64,000 nt of DNA. Origin: Aricia agestis (Eukaryota; Arthropoda; Insecta; Lepidoptera; Lycaenidae). The DNA is taken from the NCBI RefSeq assembly GCF_905147365.1, contig NC_056423.1, positions 8,536,501 to 8,600,500 of the forward strand, given 5' to 3'. Every line of letters begins with the position of its first letter. Within the stretch, counting starts at the first letter, position 1. Made by a program: the position numbers and the translations under genes. The notes under the pieces were generated by a model, which saw only the letters and a list, made by a program, of their open reading frames with translations, did no database searches and had not been told where the DNA came from. Below, piece by piece: positions 31,931-43,941 of this stretch.

Positions 31931-33255
31931 TATAAATCATCCACAACGGATGTAAAGGCCTAGTTTTTTTTTATCAAAATGAAGCTACTCACAAAAAATT
32001 TGCTTGATAGTAATGAAAAAAAAATCTCCCGTACTATCCAATTTTGCAATTAAAAACGTTTTAATTGTTAGTTTTCCACTTCAACCACTCGCGTCTTCAA
32101 TTGTAAATATAAACGTTTTGAAATATATTGTAAAGCGTATCAAAATGTTTTGTGAAACCCGTATGCTCTTTCACCACTGAAAATAGCTATTTCTACAAAC
32201 AAGCGAATTCGTAGCGGCGACATCTTTTCGCTCCAAACACCGACACATTATCTTCTTAACCCTGTAATAATGGCAAATACAAGCATAAAATAATAAAACG
32301 TTCAAAACAAAATAAACTTTATATACATGGAAATAGAATAGATTTTACTTTGGATTATCTGTATCAGGTGATTTTGAACGCCTGGACGGTTTCCAAATGT
32401 TGAGAACCTCTGCGGTGAGCGTAAGCGATATAGTAATAGTCCTTATTAATTTCTGAATATCCAGGTGTAGGAAATCTTTTGGCTCTTTGCAAAAGAAACC
32501 ACCAATTCTGCGATATTTTGTACTGTATTTGCAAACGAACGTACATTTAAAAAGAATATAATATTATTATAGTAATAGCAGCTTAGGATCGATTTGGGAT
32601 CTTTTTAACATTATTTGTTATTGACATCTATCTATGCCTTATGCCGCCTCTCCATGATTGACAAACACAGTAATTATAGGTCTACCAGGATCTGATTGCA
32701 AAAAATAAAAAAAAGAAATTGACGCTACCAATACTGGCGAAATTGGAGCAAAACGTTTAATCCTTTATAGTGGCTGATTCTTTGTGTGATACATGCAAAT
32801 GAAAAAAAATGTCCAATAATTAAGGATATTTTTTGATAAACTCCCATCCAAATTTGCCATGAGACTCCGGTAGACCTATACTTTGTTTTTTTTTTTATCC
32901 AAGATCGATTGTGCATGCTGCACGCACGATCATTTCTATGCATCATTTGTCAACGTGGAGAGGGTCCTTAATACGGAATTAACAAAGCTTTCTCTTATAT
33001 TTTTGTAACTCGAATTTAATACAACTAAGCAAATCCTCAGCTCGAATATGTTGTCTTCATCGAACTGTTAAGACCTCATTACAACAGACTCGTTGGCGGT
33101 GACATCTTAAACGTGACTTCTATTTATTTTTATGTGCAATACCCCGCGGCACTGCGTTCTGGTGGTGGCACTCACGTTTTCACGATATTATTTGCATTAC
33201 TTAAGAATATAATGAGGATTTTGATGAAAACTTAACTTCATTAGGCTGTATTTGA
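31931..33255. other. No gene recognised
   Basis: 31937-31965 matches 18408-18438 (CCACAACGGATGTAAAGGCC), a MITE end. Minus-strand frames at 32364-32546 and 32725-32946 are ~60-70 codons each with some compositional structure, but lack splice sites I can trust or a family I know. They may be one decayed transposon. Confidence 0.35.
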
Positions 33256-33497
33256 CGACCTCTGTGGATCAGTGGGCTGATGATTGATCAAGCCGGGTCG
33301 CGGGTTCGAATCCCGCCGACGGAATAAAAAGTTTTTCTAAGTTCCTGGGTCATGGATGTGTATTAAATATGTGTATCATATAATAAAAATCTTAAATATA
33401 TTTCTGTTGTCTGGTACCCGTAACACAAGTCCTTCAGGTACTTACCACGGGGCCAGACTGACGTGGTGTGAAGCGTCCATAGATATTATTATTATTA
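33256..33497 (+). mobile_element. SINE-A copy
   Basis: GACCTCTGTGGATCAGTGGG head, GGGTTCGAATCCC B box, body and ATTATTATTATATT tail. Confidence 0.85.
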
Positions 33498-33569
33498 TAT
33501 TATAAAGAACTACTGCCAAATATTCATTTCACCGACTGTGCAATGTGCATAAGAAAAACTTTGTTAAAA

Positions 33570-33726
33570 CCTGCTATACTCCACTCGGGCTAACTTGTCG
33601 CTAGCGGTCATTGACTCTCTGTCAAAAACTTGTCATTTTCCATATAAAACCACGATTGATAAAATCTGACACTTCATTGTCAATCGCGGTTTATATGGGA
33701 AATGACAAATCCGAGTGGAGTATACA
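33570..33726. mobile_element. MITE with TATACTCCACTCGG termini
   Basis: CTATACTCCACTCGGGCTAA faces ATCCGAGTGGAGTATA, with inner TTTTCCATATAAAACC/GGTTTATATGGGAAATG arms. Confidence 0.8.
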
Positions 33727-34284
33727 AAACTTTCATTTCCCCAAATGTTAAATTTTATGCAAGCTTTGGTGTTTGTCAAAAAATGTTAGGAATTTTTTTG
33801 TCAAACTTTTCATGATAATAATGTTAGATAATTGTAATCACTGAATGTTCATTGTGAATCTTAGTGAGCAGTGGCGAGTGCCTCAGGTTACGAACGTCTT
33901 TGTGTTTAATGTAATCTATTAGAACTCATTTTAAATAAAAGATGTTAAGGTTTTAATTTCAAATCATTAGTTTCTAACTATACCATATCCGGTATTTTTT
34001 TTAAATTTGATTACATAATAATAATTCAGGATTAACCTAATCCAAATTGACGCAAGGCCTAAGTAACATCTAAGTTAATATTTCGAAGTTATAGCAAAAC
34101 CAATCAAAGAGATTTGCGGACTATCTCGTCTAAGGCGATTTGCTATTATACTGTATACTACCTTTGTTGAGAGCTTTGTGAATCCGACGGCTAAATTATA
34201 CTGTTATCTAATATAAGATCCGTTTATAAAGGAAATGTAAATTAAAATAAAATGTAACAAAAATTAATACAAACATAGGCAAAT
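33727..34284. other. No gene seen
   Basis: AT-rich, with nothing recognised. Confidence 0.4.
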
Positions 34285-34395
34285 TGTACAAGGCGTAACA
34301 TAAAACATTACAGTGATAATACATACTTTAAGGTGTGTAAAGAGTTTACTGTGAAAGCAGCAGCACTGAAAGAGTCTTCAATGACATCTGACTGA
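34285..34395. mobile_element. MITE M4 fragment
   Basis: Left-arm remnant only: TGTAAAGAGTTTACTGTGAA and AGCAGCACTGAAAGAG. Confidence 0.6.
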
Positions 34396-34439
34396 CTAAA
34401 GTATACAGTATTATCGGTACAATGTATAGCAGTTTTAGA

Positions 34440-34846
34440 CGATCAACTGTATTGTGCAATATCACACTTCAATTTTATTGAACACTTTATTTGACAGTTA
34501 GATTGAAGGCCCTAGATCAAGGGTCACCAATAAGTTTCGCTCGGGGTCCGTTTTAAGAAATAAAATGACCTTCGCGGTCCACACATTAAAAAAATATTTA
34601 TTAAACAATGATGTAATTACAGAAATCACAAAGGTATTTATTTGTATCAATGAGAAAAGTGGCAATTTTTGTTGCTACAAGTTCACCAGTATGTCTAGAC
34701 TGAAATTAATTTTTAACGTAGTTCATCTTCCAACATGCTTGGTCCGCACACAATGGGTCGGCGGTCCGGTCCGCGGTCCGAAATTTGGTGACCCCTGCCC
34801 TAGATGGTATAATTTTACGCAATAAAATTGCTCGTCTAGGAGCCCG
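34440..34846. mobile_element. MITE M2, interrupted by a hAT element
   Basis: Left part TTAGACGATCAACTGTATTG through GATTGAAGGC and right part ATAAAATTGCTCGTCTAGG match the uninterrupted copy at 12899-13042. Confidence 0.8.
34518..34797. mobile_element. hAT MITE with intact 8-bp target duplication
   Basis: Termini CAAGGGTCACCAA and TTTGGTGACCCCTG are inverted. CCCTAGAT is present at 34510-34517 and again at 34798-34805. An 8-bp duplication and CAGGGGTCACC-type ends are the signature of hAT elements. Confidence 0.9.
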
Positions 34847-35014
34847 CTACAACAGTGATTTTGATGCATAATGTAAGTCCATATTTCTCATGGATTAATA
34901 AATCAGGACTGACTACACGGGGCGCAGCGTGACATCGCTTCGGATATTAAACTGAAAAATGAAACTTTAAGACTTTAGCAATTCCAGTAGTATTTGAAGA
35001 GGAGCTCTAATACT

Positions 35015-35215
35015 ATAATATAAAATTCTCGTGTCACAGTGTTTGTGCGCCAACTCCTCCGAAACGGCTCAACCGATTTTAAAGATTTCTTTATGTACAT
35101 TCGTAAAGCCTGAGAATAGGTTTTATCTACTTTTTATATTCATAATGGAAGTAATTTATACAGCAAAACAATATTTGTCGGGTCAGCCAGTATTATCTTA
35201 TATCTTTAAACGAGC
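35015..35215 (+). repeat. Repeat R3-like copy
   Basis: TATAAAATTCTCGTGTCACA, CTCCTCCGAAACGGCTCAAC and TATTTGTCGGGTCAGCCAGT. Matches 31190-31345. Confidence 0.6.
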
Positions 35216-35227
35216 AATTCTTGTATA

Positions 35228-35615
<388 letters not shown>

Positions 35616-35649
35616 AGTTTATCGAAGATTAAACACGTCTTATATGCTA

Positions 35650-35855
35650 AATCGAGCAATATCCACCGCGTGGACCGCAAAACTCAAAGCTCGAAGACTC
35701 GAATCGAGCCGGCTCGATGGAATTAAATAAATCTATAATTTTCTTCGATTTTCAATAAAACTATCGAGCAATGCTGAATGTGTGGACGAAAGCCCGAGCC
35801 GTGGTTTTTACTCTACGCGATTGCTCGATGGAGTAAAACCGTACTTGTCATTAGA
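35650..35855. mobile_element. MITE M5 copy
   Basis: AAATCGAGCAATATCCACCG, an inner CGAATCGAGCCGGCTCGATG palindrome, and GATTGCTCGATGGAGTAAAA. The family recurs inverted at 61825-61990. Confidence 0.7.
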
Positions 35856-36054
35856 ATGTATTTTGGGGTAGTTGAGTCTTTAGTCCCATAAATGTTCGTC
35901 CCAGTAATATTTCGTCCTTTCCCTTGCCGCGCCGCCATCAATATTCCTTTTCCCGGCGGTTACGAACTGTTTGACAAGCTCCTTGAATCCTACATTTCGG
36001 TCACGTGACAGCACCTACAGGCGCCGCGCGCGGCCGGGAGATGGGAGTGCAGGC

Positions 36055-36127
36055 ATGGGCTGGCGCGCCGAGCAACCGCCGCACATCGCCGCCGGCCTGC
36101 TGCTCGTGCTAGTGCTGTACCTGCCGG
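36055..36127 (+). CDS. Signal-peptide first exon, copy 1
   Basis: ATG at 36055 opens 24 codons, MGWRAEQPPHIAAGLLLVLV then LYLP, and one further base before a consensus donor G|GTGAGT at 36128. A short basic N-end and a leucine/valine-rich core are a textbook secretory signal peptide. An upstream ATG at 36041 reads a different frame without a hydrophobic core, so the second ATG is chosen. A GC-rich 5' leader lies upstream. It ends in phase 1. The whole block is repeated 144 bp downstream. The protein is not recognised; later exons must lie to the right. Confidence 0.6.
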
Positions 36128-36198
36128 GTGAGTATGCCAGCTGTCCGTAGTCTAGCACATACAGGCGCCGCGCGCGGCCGGGAGATGGGAGTGCAGGC

Positions 36199-36271
36199 AT
36201 GGGCTGGCGCGCCGAGCAACCTCCGCACATCGCCGCCGGCCTGCTGCTCGTGCTAGTGCTGTACCTGCCGG
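36199..36271 (+). CDS. Signal-peptide first exon, copy 2
   Basis: Same 24 codons plus one base as copy 1, one synonymous change (CCG to CCT, Pro), and donor G|GTAAGT at 36272. About 127 bp of leader plus exon is duplicated with almost no divergence, so both could serve as alternative first exons, or this is a recent tandem duplication or an unresolved haplotype. Confidence 0.6.
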
Positions 36272-36287
36272 GTAAGTGTGCCAGAAG

Positions 36288-37372
36288 TAAACTCCAGAGG
36301 CCATTGGAAATTTCAGGAATGAAGATTTCAGCACTAGCGGCCTGATGCTTTCCTTTTTAAAAATTAAAAAAATAGGTTCTGTTTATGGCTGGATGTTAAT
36401 ATTATCAACCTTCTACCTAACATTTTGTTTATGGCTGGATGTTATTATTAACCTTTAAAGAAAGCGGGGATCTCAAGTAACGAGTATCATAATATTTTAG
36501 ATATTGTAGCGTCTAGAGCAGTACTCTCTAGTGGGCTTATGACAAGGGTGTTATGTTCTTCTCGAACACGCGTGTTCAACACACGTGACGCAGGTTTAAT
36601 GTTTTTTCTCTACCACGAACTCCACAATGACTTTACAGAAGTATACAACTTCACTAAGCAGAACAGTTGATATACTTTCTGTGCCCAACCTACTTAAATG
36701 TTTACGGACAGTAACGCCTCTAGTCCACCGACGCTGCAAACTGCAAAACAGCGGCGAACCGATTTACTGTCTCAATAATAAACACTAATGTGTTTGACGG
36801 CGGGTTTGTTCGATTTTTCCGATTTCAAAATTTTACAAATTGTACAATCTGGAAATTTAGCGTTTGACGGTGGGTTTTTCGATTTTTCCAGTTTGGGAAA
36901 TCAGTGTTTGACAGTGTTTAAGAAATCAGTATTTTACAGTATTTTTTTATTTTTTTTAACAATACGTACAGTTTAGTAAAAGATAGTTTGTTTTGTTTGA
37001 TTTCGAGTAGTATAAGATAATATTTAAGGTGGCCCTTAAATATTAATTTTGTTTCATTTTTAGTAATATTATAGCAGTAAAAGAAATACACAATCAGTAA
37101 AATTTTCAGAAGTTTAGCGATTTTGAGATACATCCTGGAAACAGACGGACAGAAGGGGGATGGTATTAAATTACTTTATCAAATGTTATTGAGGGTACTG
37201 AAATCTTAGATTCTCCATCTAATTGGTGTACTCATATTTATTGTTATAAGTTATAACAGATGAGACTAGCACTACAATGGAACTAAGAGGCGATTAAATA
37301 TTCTAAGAACTGCTTGTTCTGAGCACACGGAATTAGCTTTTCTGCGAACTGGTCAGCTTTGCTTACGCCGGT
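36288..37372. other. No gene seen; short direct repeats
   Basis: TGTTTATGGCTGGATGTTA occurs at about 36378 and 36427. A diverged GTGTTTGACGG(C/T)GGGTTT-type unit recurs at 36789, 36861 and 36903. Otherwise AT-rich. Confidence 0.5.
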
Positions 37373-37524
37373 ATAAATAGTCAGTACTCAAGATGCATCT
37401 CGGTCTCAAGACACGGTTCAGGCTCTGTGATTGGTTGGCTGTCACAATTTGGACCAGTCACAGAACCGAACCGCGTCTTGAGACCGGGTCGCATCTTGAG
37501 TACTGACTATTTGTACCGGCCTTA
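37373..37524. mobile_element. MITE with CCGGTAcAAATAGTCAG termini
   Basis: AATAGTCAGTACTCAAGATG and its complement bound ~150 bp, with inner GTCTCAAGACACGGTTC/GAACCGCGTCTTGAGAC arms. Confidence 0.85.
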
Positions 37525-37671
37525 GAAGCACCACTTTATTTTCCAAGAAGTTTTCTTAAGATCCCGAACGTTTTAATGCGGCGGCTATGCAGCTTCATTC
37601 CTTGTTCAAGTCCGTTTTTACCATCATACAACAAACAATGCAACAAATTGGTATAGACACTGCGGGGCTAA

Positions 37672-37984
37672 AGTGGTCACATTTAGCAATTAGTCTCAAT
37701 CAATTCAGAAAATGAATTGTCAAAACTGTCAAACTCACGAATTTAGATTAATACAAAATTAGACATCTGAATTGCAAACAGCGGGGCTAAAATGGTCACA
37801 TTTAGCTAGCCCTCTCAATGAATTCAGCAAATTAATTGTCAAAACTGACAAGCTGACAAATGTCAAATTAGTGCGAATTACTAAACATGAATTGCAAGCA
37901 GACTTGCATTTTGCGATTTTTAAAAAAATAATCATATTATGATTCATAATATGATTCTCCAAAGCGAATTTTATCCCCGCAGAT
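37672..37984. mobile_element. MITE M3, with a repeated left end
   Basis: GCGGGGCTAAAGTGGTCACA at 37672 and GCGGGGCTAAAATGGTCACA at 37782 are two successive left ends. A single right end, CTCCAAAGCGAATTTTATCCCCGC, follows. Confidence 0.75.
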
Positions 37985-39100
37985 TTTAATAAAAATCGAC
38001 CAAGTGCGAGTTGGACTCGCGCACGAAGGGTTGCGTACCATTATAGAGCAAAAATAGGCATAAAATGTGTTTTTTGTATGGGAGCCCCCTTAATTATTTA
38101 TTTTAAACTATAACAATAGATATAAAATATATAGCTACTGAAAAAATCATTAAAATCGATAGCCTATAATCCTTTACATGGTCTATTTTTATCGTTCAGT
38201 TGTTCGCGAGATAAGTCCTTTCAAATAATTGCCCCGTTTTTTCCACATTCTCCTATTAGTCTTAGTGTAATAAAATATAGCCTACAGCCTAGCTTTCCTC
38301 AATAAATGGGCTATCTAATACTGAAAGAATTTTTCAAATCGGACCAGTAGTTTCTGAGATTATCGCGTTCAAGTTAGGCCTTTCAAATAATTCCCCGTTT
38401 TTTCCACATTTTCCTCTATTTCTTTGCTCCTATTAGTTTTAACGTGATAAAATAAAGCCTATAGGCTTCCTTGATAAATGGACTATCTAACACTGAAAGA
38501 ATCATCAAAATCCGTTGCGTAGTTTTAAAGATTAAAGGGAACAAAGGGACATGAGGGAAAAAAAGCGACTTTGTTTTATAATATGTAGGTAAAGATGTTA
38601 TTATTAATTATTAAAGTATTAATTCAACTTAGTATTTTGTGAACATTCCAAGTGCCTACCTATTGCCGTTATTGATATCGAGCAAAAAATATCAAAAAAA
38701 TATGTTTGTCGTTTGGGAGCCCCCTTAAATATTTAATTTGTGTTGTTATTAGTATTTTATGTTATAGCGGCAACAGATATACACAACCTGTGAAAATTTC
38801 AGAAGTCTAGCTATAGCGGTTCTTGAGATTGTGGCGGTACCCACAATTCGCCTAACATTCCTGCATCGCACTATCGAAGTTTCGTAGAACGGCAAGATAT
38901 ATACAACGTCTGAAATGACGTCAGTGGGCTTCGGCCTGACCGAGCATGCTATCTCTCTCGGTCGGAAGATCTTCCTTTTCGGCCGCCACGAACAACGTTA
39001 AAAGATACAGCCTGGAGACAGACGGCGACAGACGGACAGACAGACATCGAAGTTTTAGTAATAGGGTTCCGTACTCGTTTTGGGTACGGAACCCTAAAAT
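37985..39100 (+). repeat. Dispersed repeat R1, long copy
   Basis: AATCGACCAAGTGCGAGTTG start, two diverged internal copies of a TAAATGG(G/A)CTATCTAA block (~38305, 38479), and a GACAGACGGACAGACAGACA end with TTGGGTACGGAACCCTAAA. Interrupted at 38830-39002. Confidence 0.75.
38830..39002. mobile_element. 173-bp insertion in R1
   Basis: Foreign GC-richer sequence beginning TGTGGCGGTACCCACAATTC and ending CGAACAACGTTAA splits R1 between TTCTTG and ATACAGCCTGGAGACAGACG. AGAT lies on both sides (38826, 39003). It could be a solo LTR or an unclassified short insert. Confidence 0.55.
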
Positions 39101-40488
39101 ACCAACGTAAGACATTTTCATTAACACGCAAAATAAAAAAAAAACAAGGTGCGTTTAAGTCCTTACACAATTTTTCTTTTTTTTTTCTTTTTCGCATTCG
39201 GTCTTTGTATTCGACGACCTTTATGTATACGGTGGTAAGCGCTATAACGCTCAAGCCAGCAGCAAGCCAGCTCAATTTCGAACGAAAGCGAAGGTGGAAA
39301 ACTGAATTGTATGCAATTAGATCCAAGACCTCCTAAGGGCTTTTTAATTCGTGACATTCATGACTGCTATTTGAGACAAAATATACGAATACTGCTCCGC
39401 CTTTTGATAGGTGGTATGCATAAAAGTGACGGAAATTTCTTATTATAGTAGGGGAGGTCAGTGTGCTATTTTTGTAGTTAATCGAGAGCCTAGGAGGTTT
39501 TGCAGATTAGGTAAAATGAAAAAAAACAGTGTTTTTTATTTTAGCTCTGTATAAAGGAGCAACAGCTATTTCAAAGTTATCAAAAAGGAAATACAAAAAA
39601 AAATGTTTACACAGGTAATTTATTACAAGATTTTAGACAACAAGGACTAAAACATTAAGTCGAGTGCGACATAAATTATCTGTTAAGCTTAGATATATCT
39701 GAAGCTTTATTTTTTTAATATCTTTTAAATCATCAGTGCTCTATGCGTTAGCTTCTTTGGGGTATACTTAATATCCCCTATCTTAATCTGACAGATTAAA
39801 TGACATTTCGGTGCTTGAAAATAACTTTTTTAAAGCACTAACTTAGAAATCAAATTTTTATATCATGATAACTAGAGAAATGCGGGAAGCCAACAACAAG
39901 CTTAATCTAACACGATCGAGCATTTCACGGAATCCTTTCTTGGCCTCCTCTACTACAACTGCTTCTGAAAACACGAATCCATCAGACAGCGCTTCGTGTG
40001 AGTTGATTCTGCTTAGCCGCAAATGTAATATTGAAAACTCGAGGTCACTACAAAATATCAGAGGCGAACGACCTCGAAATAAAACAATATTTTGGGGCCT
40101 CCAGTAGCTATTTTGATGATTGCACATCGACATTCAATTTGCCAATACATTTTGTATTTGCTGGCGATACTTCGATAATAAATTAGCATAAACAAGTTCG
40201 ATTCAATTGCTTCTATTTCATACAATTTCTTTGTTTCGGGAGACCCAAGTTGAACGAATTCATATCAAATTTGGCTCGAATAGAGTTTATATTATTTATC
40301 GAAGTTTAAGAAATATTATTGTATGTATTTTAAGGCTAGAAGGTGACATTTGTATGATATCGTTGAAACCAAAATTTGCCAATAATATGCTTTCGTATCT
40401 TTTTTAAATTTCGTTTTATAAGGGTTCTATTGCTTCTTTAAATATGAATTAAGATCCAAAATTTTTTCAGAGCAACTAGTACTTTTTG
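39101..40488. other. No gene recognised
   Basis: A GC-richer patch at 39865-40107 is open on both strands (80 and 91 codons). It has no convincing splice sites and no family I know. The rest is AT-rich. Confidence 0.35.
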
Positions 40489-40640
40489 TATTCCTTAATT
40501 AATTTATTTATTTATTTATACTTTTGCACAATGTTAGTACATAGGCGGACTTAATGCCAGATGGCATTCTCTACCAGTCAACCTTTAGGTGTTCAGAAAC
40601 AAAATTGTGTAGGTGCCAAAAATGAGAAAAGATGTAAAGA
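40489..40640 (-). repeat. Repeat R8, LINE-like 3' end
   Basis: Starts TTAATTTATTTATTTATTTA, then TTTTGCACAATGTTAGTACA and GGCGGACTTAATGCCAGATG. Matches 45683 onward. Confidence 0.6.
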
Positions 40641-40844
40641 AAATAAACAAAATGCAATCTAAATTTAGGATCATAAGTAAGCATTTCACTTAGTGATATG
40701 AAACTACTCTAATGATACCATAAAAATATGCCTAATTTAATACAAATTTCTTACTACATATAATACTACATATAATTTCTAAGCGTAAAAAACCAATACA
40801 TTTTAGTTCAAAGCGATTCCTCAATTTTTTTACTTAACGTATAC

Positions 40845-41078
40845 AGTGTGTAACAAAAATAAGAATAACTTTAGAGAGTTCACTTTGAAAGTAGTAGCGC
40901 TCAAGGACGAAATTTTTTTTCACTTTTGTATGGGCAAGGGCCCGAGCGTCACGAGTTTCCCCATACAAAAGTTTAAAAAAAATTTGGTCTTTCAGTGCTG
41001 CTACTTTCACAGTGAACTCAGCTCTACAAGGAACACGTACACACCCTAAAGTATTATCACTTATTTTTGTTACACCAT
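40845..41078. mobile_element. MITE M4 copy
   Basis: ATACAGTGTGTAACAAAAAT to TATTTTTGTTACACCATA, with AGTAGTAGCGCTCAAGGACG and TCTTTCAGTGCTGCTACTTT arms. Confidence 0.85.
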
Positions 41079-41099
41079 AGATAGTTTTCGTAACTTGCG

Positions 41100-41490
41100 C
41101 CGAATCCGAATAGTCCGTGCAATCCACGAAGACGCGCCCCACTCCTCCTAATCCTTTATAGTATACTAGCTGTCCCGGTGAACTTCGTGTCACTTAAAAA
41201 CCTTCCCTGGACTTCTACGAATATTTTAAGACTAAAATTAGCCCAATCCGTTCAGCCGTTCTCGAGTTTTGCGCTTAGCAACACATTCAGCGACTCATTT
41301 TTATATTATAGATGTGTGCAAGCTTTCGCCAATGTTTGAGTATTATCGGTACACACTAATTACCTATGAGTGCACGTGCATACAATAACAATAAATAGAC
41401 CAATTAAGAAAAACGTCACGGTAAAAGGGAAAGATGCTCACCCAAAAAGTGGTGGGGCGCGTCTTCGTGGATTGTACGGACTATAATGTA
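41100..41490. mobile_element. MITE carrying a LINE-like insert
   Basis: GTGCAATCCACGAAGACGCG at 41122 and the near-perfect complement CGCGTCTTCGTGGATTGTAC at 41456 are inverted. In between, 41163-41320 is the reverse of the fragment seen at 25845-25985 (CTAGCTGTCCCGGTGAACTT). Confidence 0.7.
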
Positions 41491-42427
41491 ATATCCCCTG
41501 GGACTCGAAATATCGCAAAAGATCTTTCAATAGAAAATAGACAGACAGATATTGCATTTATAACATTACTATGAACGAGAAATATATATTTAACACGCTG
41601 CCACCCACAACATAGACCAGTCAATATGGGGAACATCGATACGTGAACCATAAACACCGGACCATGGTTTTTAATTAAAATACAAATGTATTGTATGTAA
41701 TAAAAATTCAATTTTATTGATACAATACATTTTCTAATTAGCAATAAAATTGTATTGCGAGCATTTTTATATAACATGTCGGGGCTTTACACTTTCGTGC
41801 ACGCGATTTTATTTATGAGTTATGACGTTTTTTTTATGAATTCAACAGAAGACATAAACTTTTAAACAACAATTAGTACCACTTTTTTATGTTTTCAACG
41901 AGTTATACATAGGTCCAAAGCTAATTAAAAAATATATATTTAAATTACGTAATGAATTCTAATGAAAAACAGACTAACAAAGCAACAATTAGAGTTATAG
42001 AATCAGGGTATCCATAAAAAAATATTCTTAATAAAGCCTGTTTAAAATTATTTAAAATGGAAAAATGTATAACTGCCGCTCTCAGAGACAAATATTAATT
42101 ACCTACTTAACTGTAATTAAATGAAGATTTTGATATAATAAACGCCATAAATCTGCCACACTTTTCATAAAATTCCCCAATAATAAACTAAATAGAATTC
42201 AATCTACTCGTGCACCGATTCATAAGATTAATAAGTTCTTGTTTGCTGTTACAACTGGAAGCTGATCTCAGTAGCTGCAGAAATTTAATTAGTGGAAGGA
42301 AATTCTTTTCAGACAGGCTAACAGTTGCTATTGGAGTAGGGGTTCTAATATTGTATGGCTCTTGTTATAGAAGTCGAATCTATACTATTAAAACCTGGTA
42401 AATATTTTGCGATACACGTCATGATAG
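41491..42427. other. No gene seen
   Basis: AT-rich, with an ACAATACA/TGTATTG-rich stretch at 41690-41760. Confidence 0.4.
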
Positions 42428-42625
42428 ATGAGCCATGCTTCGGCACGAATGGGCCGGCTCGACCGGAGAAAATACCACGTTCTCACAGAAAACCGGCGTG
42501 AAACAGCGCTTGCGCTGTTTCACGCCGAGTGAGTGAGTTTACCGGAGGCTGGTTTAGTGGTTTGGGCGTGAAGAGGTAACAGACAGACAGACACACTTTC
42601 GCGTTTTTAATATTAAATGGATATA
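42428..42625 (+). mobile_element. SINE-D head joined to R3 (reverse)
   Basis: GAGCCATGCTTCGGCACGAA to TTTACCGGAGGC at 42549, then GTTTGGGCGTGAAGAGGTAA and CAGACAGACAGACACACTTT from R3. The SINE tail is missing. Confidence 0.75.
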
Positions 42626-43004
42626 GGGATATGGAAGTGTCGGCCGATTCTCAGACCAACTTGATAAGTATACATCGTCATAGTTCGTTTAAAAGTTTTC
42701 ATCGTGTTGTCGACCAAAAAAATAGGCAAATGCTAGCAAGTTAAGATTAAAGTAATATTTAATATCTATTCATCTAAATGTAAACAAACTTATGTTTCCA
42801 CGTTCCGACCCGGGATATAAAGCCAGAAATTCCTGTTTTCCTCAACCATTACTTCCCATAATCGTTCCTTTCTTATTCTCCTCTCGTCGGCTTAGATAAA
42901 AGATCAAATTTAAATCTGTTTTATTGAGATAAAAGTTTTAAAAGCAAAAGGTTTTTAAATAAACTTTTGAGTTTTCCCTGATTTTTACCCGTTCAAGCTG
43001 TACT
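42626..43004. other. No gene seen
   Basis: AT-rich, with nothing recognised. Confidence 0.4.
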
Positions 43005-43400
43005 GTTTACGGTCATACTTACTAAAAAAGAAAAAGTACATAGGATACTTTTATCCCGGGAAAATGTACAGTTCCCGCGTTATGAACGAATTTTGGCGTA
43101 ACGGAATGCGGGCGTCGTCTATTTCTTATGAAATAAGAGGGCAAACGAGCAAACGGGTTACTTGATGGAAAGCAACTACCGTCGCCCATGAACACTAGCA
43201 ACATCAGAAGAGCTGCAGGGGCGTTGCCGGCCTTTTAAGAGGGAATACGCTCTCTAGTCTCTTCTTGAAGGTTTGCAGGTCGTATAGGTCCGGAAATACT
43301 GCTGGTGACAGTTCGTTCCAGAGTTTTACAGTGCGCGACATCTAATTGAATATACGTCTTTTGCGCTCCTCCGATATTCTGTAATAATTGCAGTCATTCC
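43005..43400. repeat. R3 fragment, SINE-D tail and LINE-like end
   Basis: R3 at 43005-43115 (CATAGGATACTTTTATCCCG). Reverse SINE-D tail at 43125-43248 (ATGAAATAAGAGGGCAAACG). Then TGAAGGTTTGCAGGTCGTAT and GTTCGTTCCAGAGTTTTACA, typical of a reverse LINE ORF end (43250-43400). Confidence 0.55.
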
Positions 43401-43479
43401 GCATTCGTACTTCACACAATATCATAAAAATTCCTAATTAAAAATAATAATTAATAGCCCATCCGTCAAAGCAGTCTTC

Positions 43480-43700
43480 ACTTAATATTCTACTAATATT
43501 ATAATTATTGTCAACATTATATTTTGTGTGTTTCCTCTTCACACTCAAATGGCTGAACCGATTAAGACGAAATTCGGGAGATATTTTAGGGACGGGAACG
43601 TAAATAGGAAATTTTGGTGTGGAAAACTCTATAGTTTCCACTATAAATGAATTTCGAGGAACGGAGTTGCAAACGTCCGCGTCAAATGGTTCAAACTAAA
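43480..43700 (+). repeat. Repeat R3 copy
   Basis: CTACTAATATTATAATTATT start, CTCAAATGGCTGAACCGATT and a diverged remainder. Confidence 0.5.
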
Positions 43701-43941
43701 GTTTCCTAATTTAAAAAATTATAACCTATCCGTAGTAGCTATTTTCGCTTGGTTTCGTGTATAAAGAACTTTTTAAATGCACCATAAAACTACGGGCTTG
43801 TAAAATTTTCATGGTGTGTTTTTACTGATTTTAGATTTTTATTATCCGGCAAATATAAGCTGTTTGCACAAAACTTTATTACTTCTAGTGATTTCTTGTT
43901 CGAAATATACCGTCAATTATATTTTGCAGCTTGCGAAGTTT

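Noticed and set aside
32364..32946. Two minus-strand frames of 60 and 73 codons
   Set aside because: Could be one decayed transposon, but no motif is recognisable.
38949..39326. Minus-strand frame of 125 codons
   Set aside because: Runs through the R1 CAGACA end and the 173-bp insert; no domain content.
39865..40133. GC-richer region open on both strands (80 and 91 codons)
   Set aside because: No convincing splice sites or family; kept only as a note.
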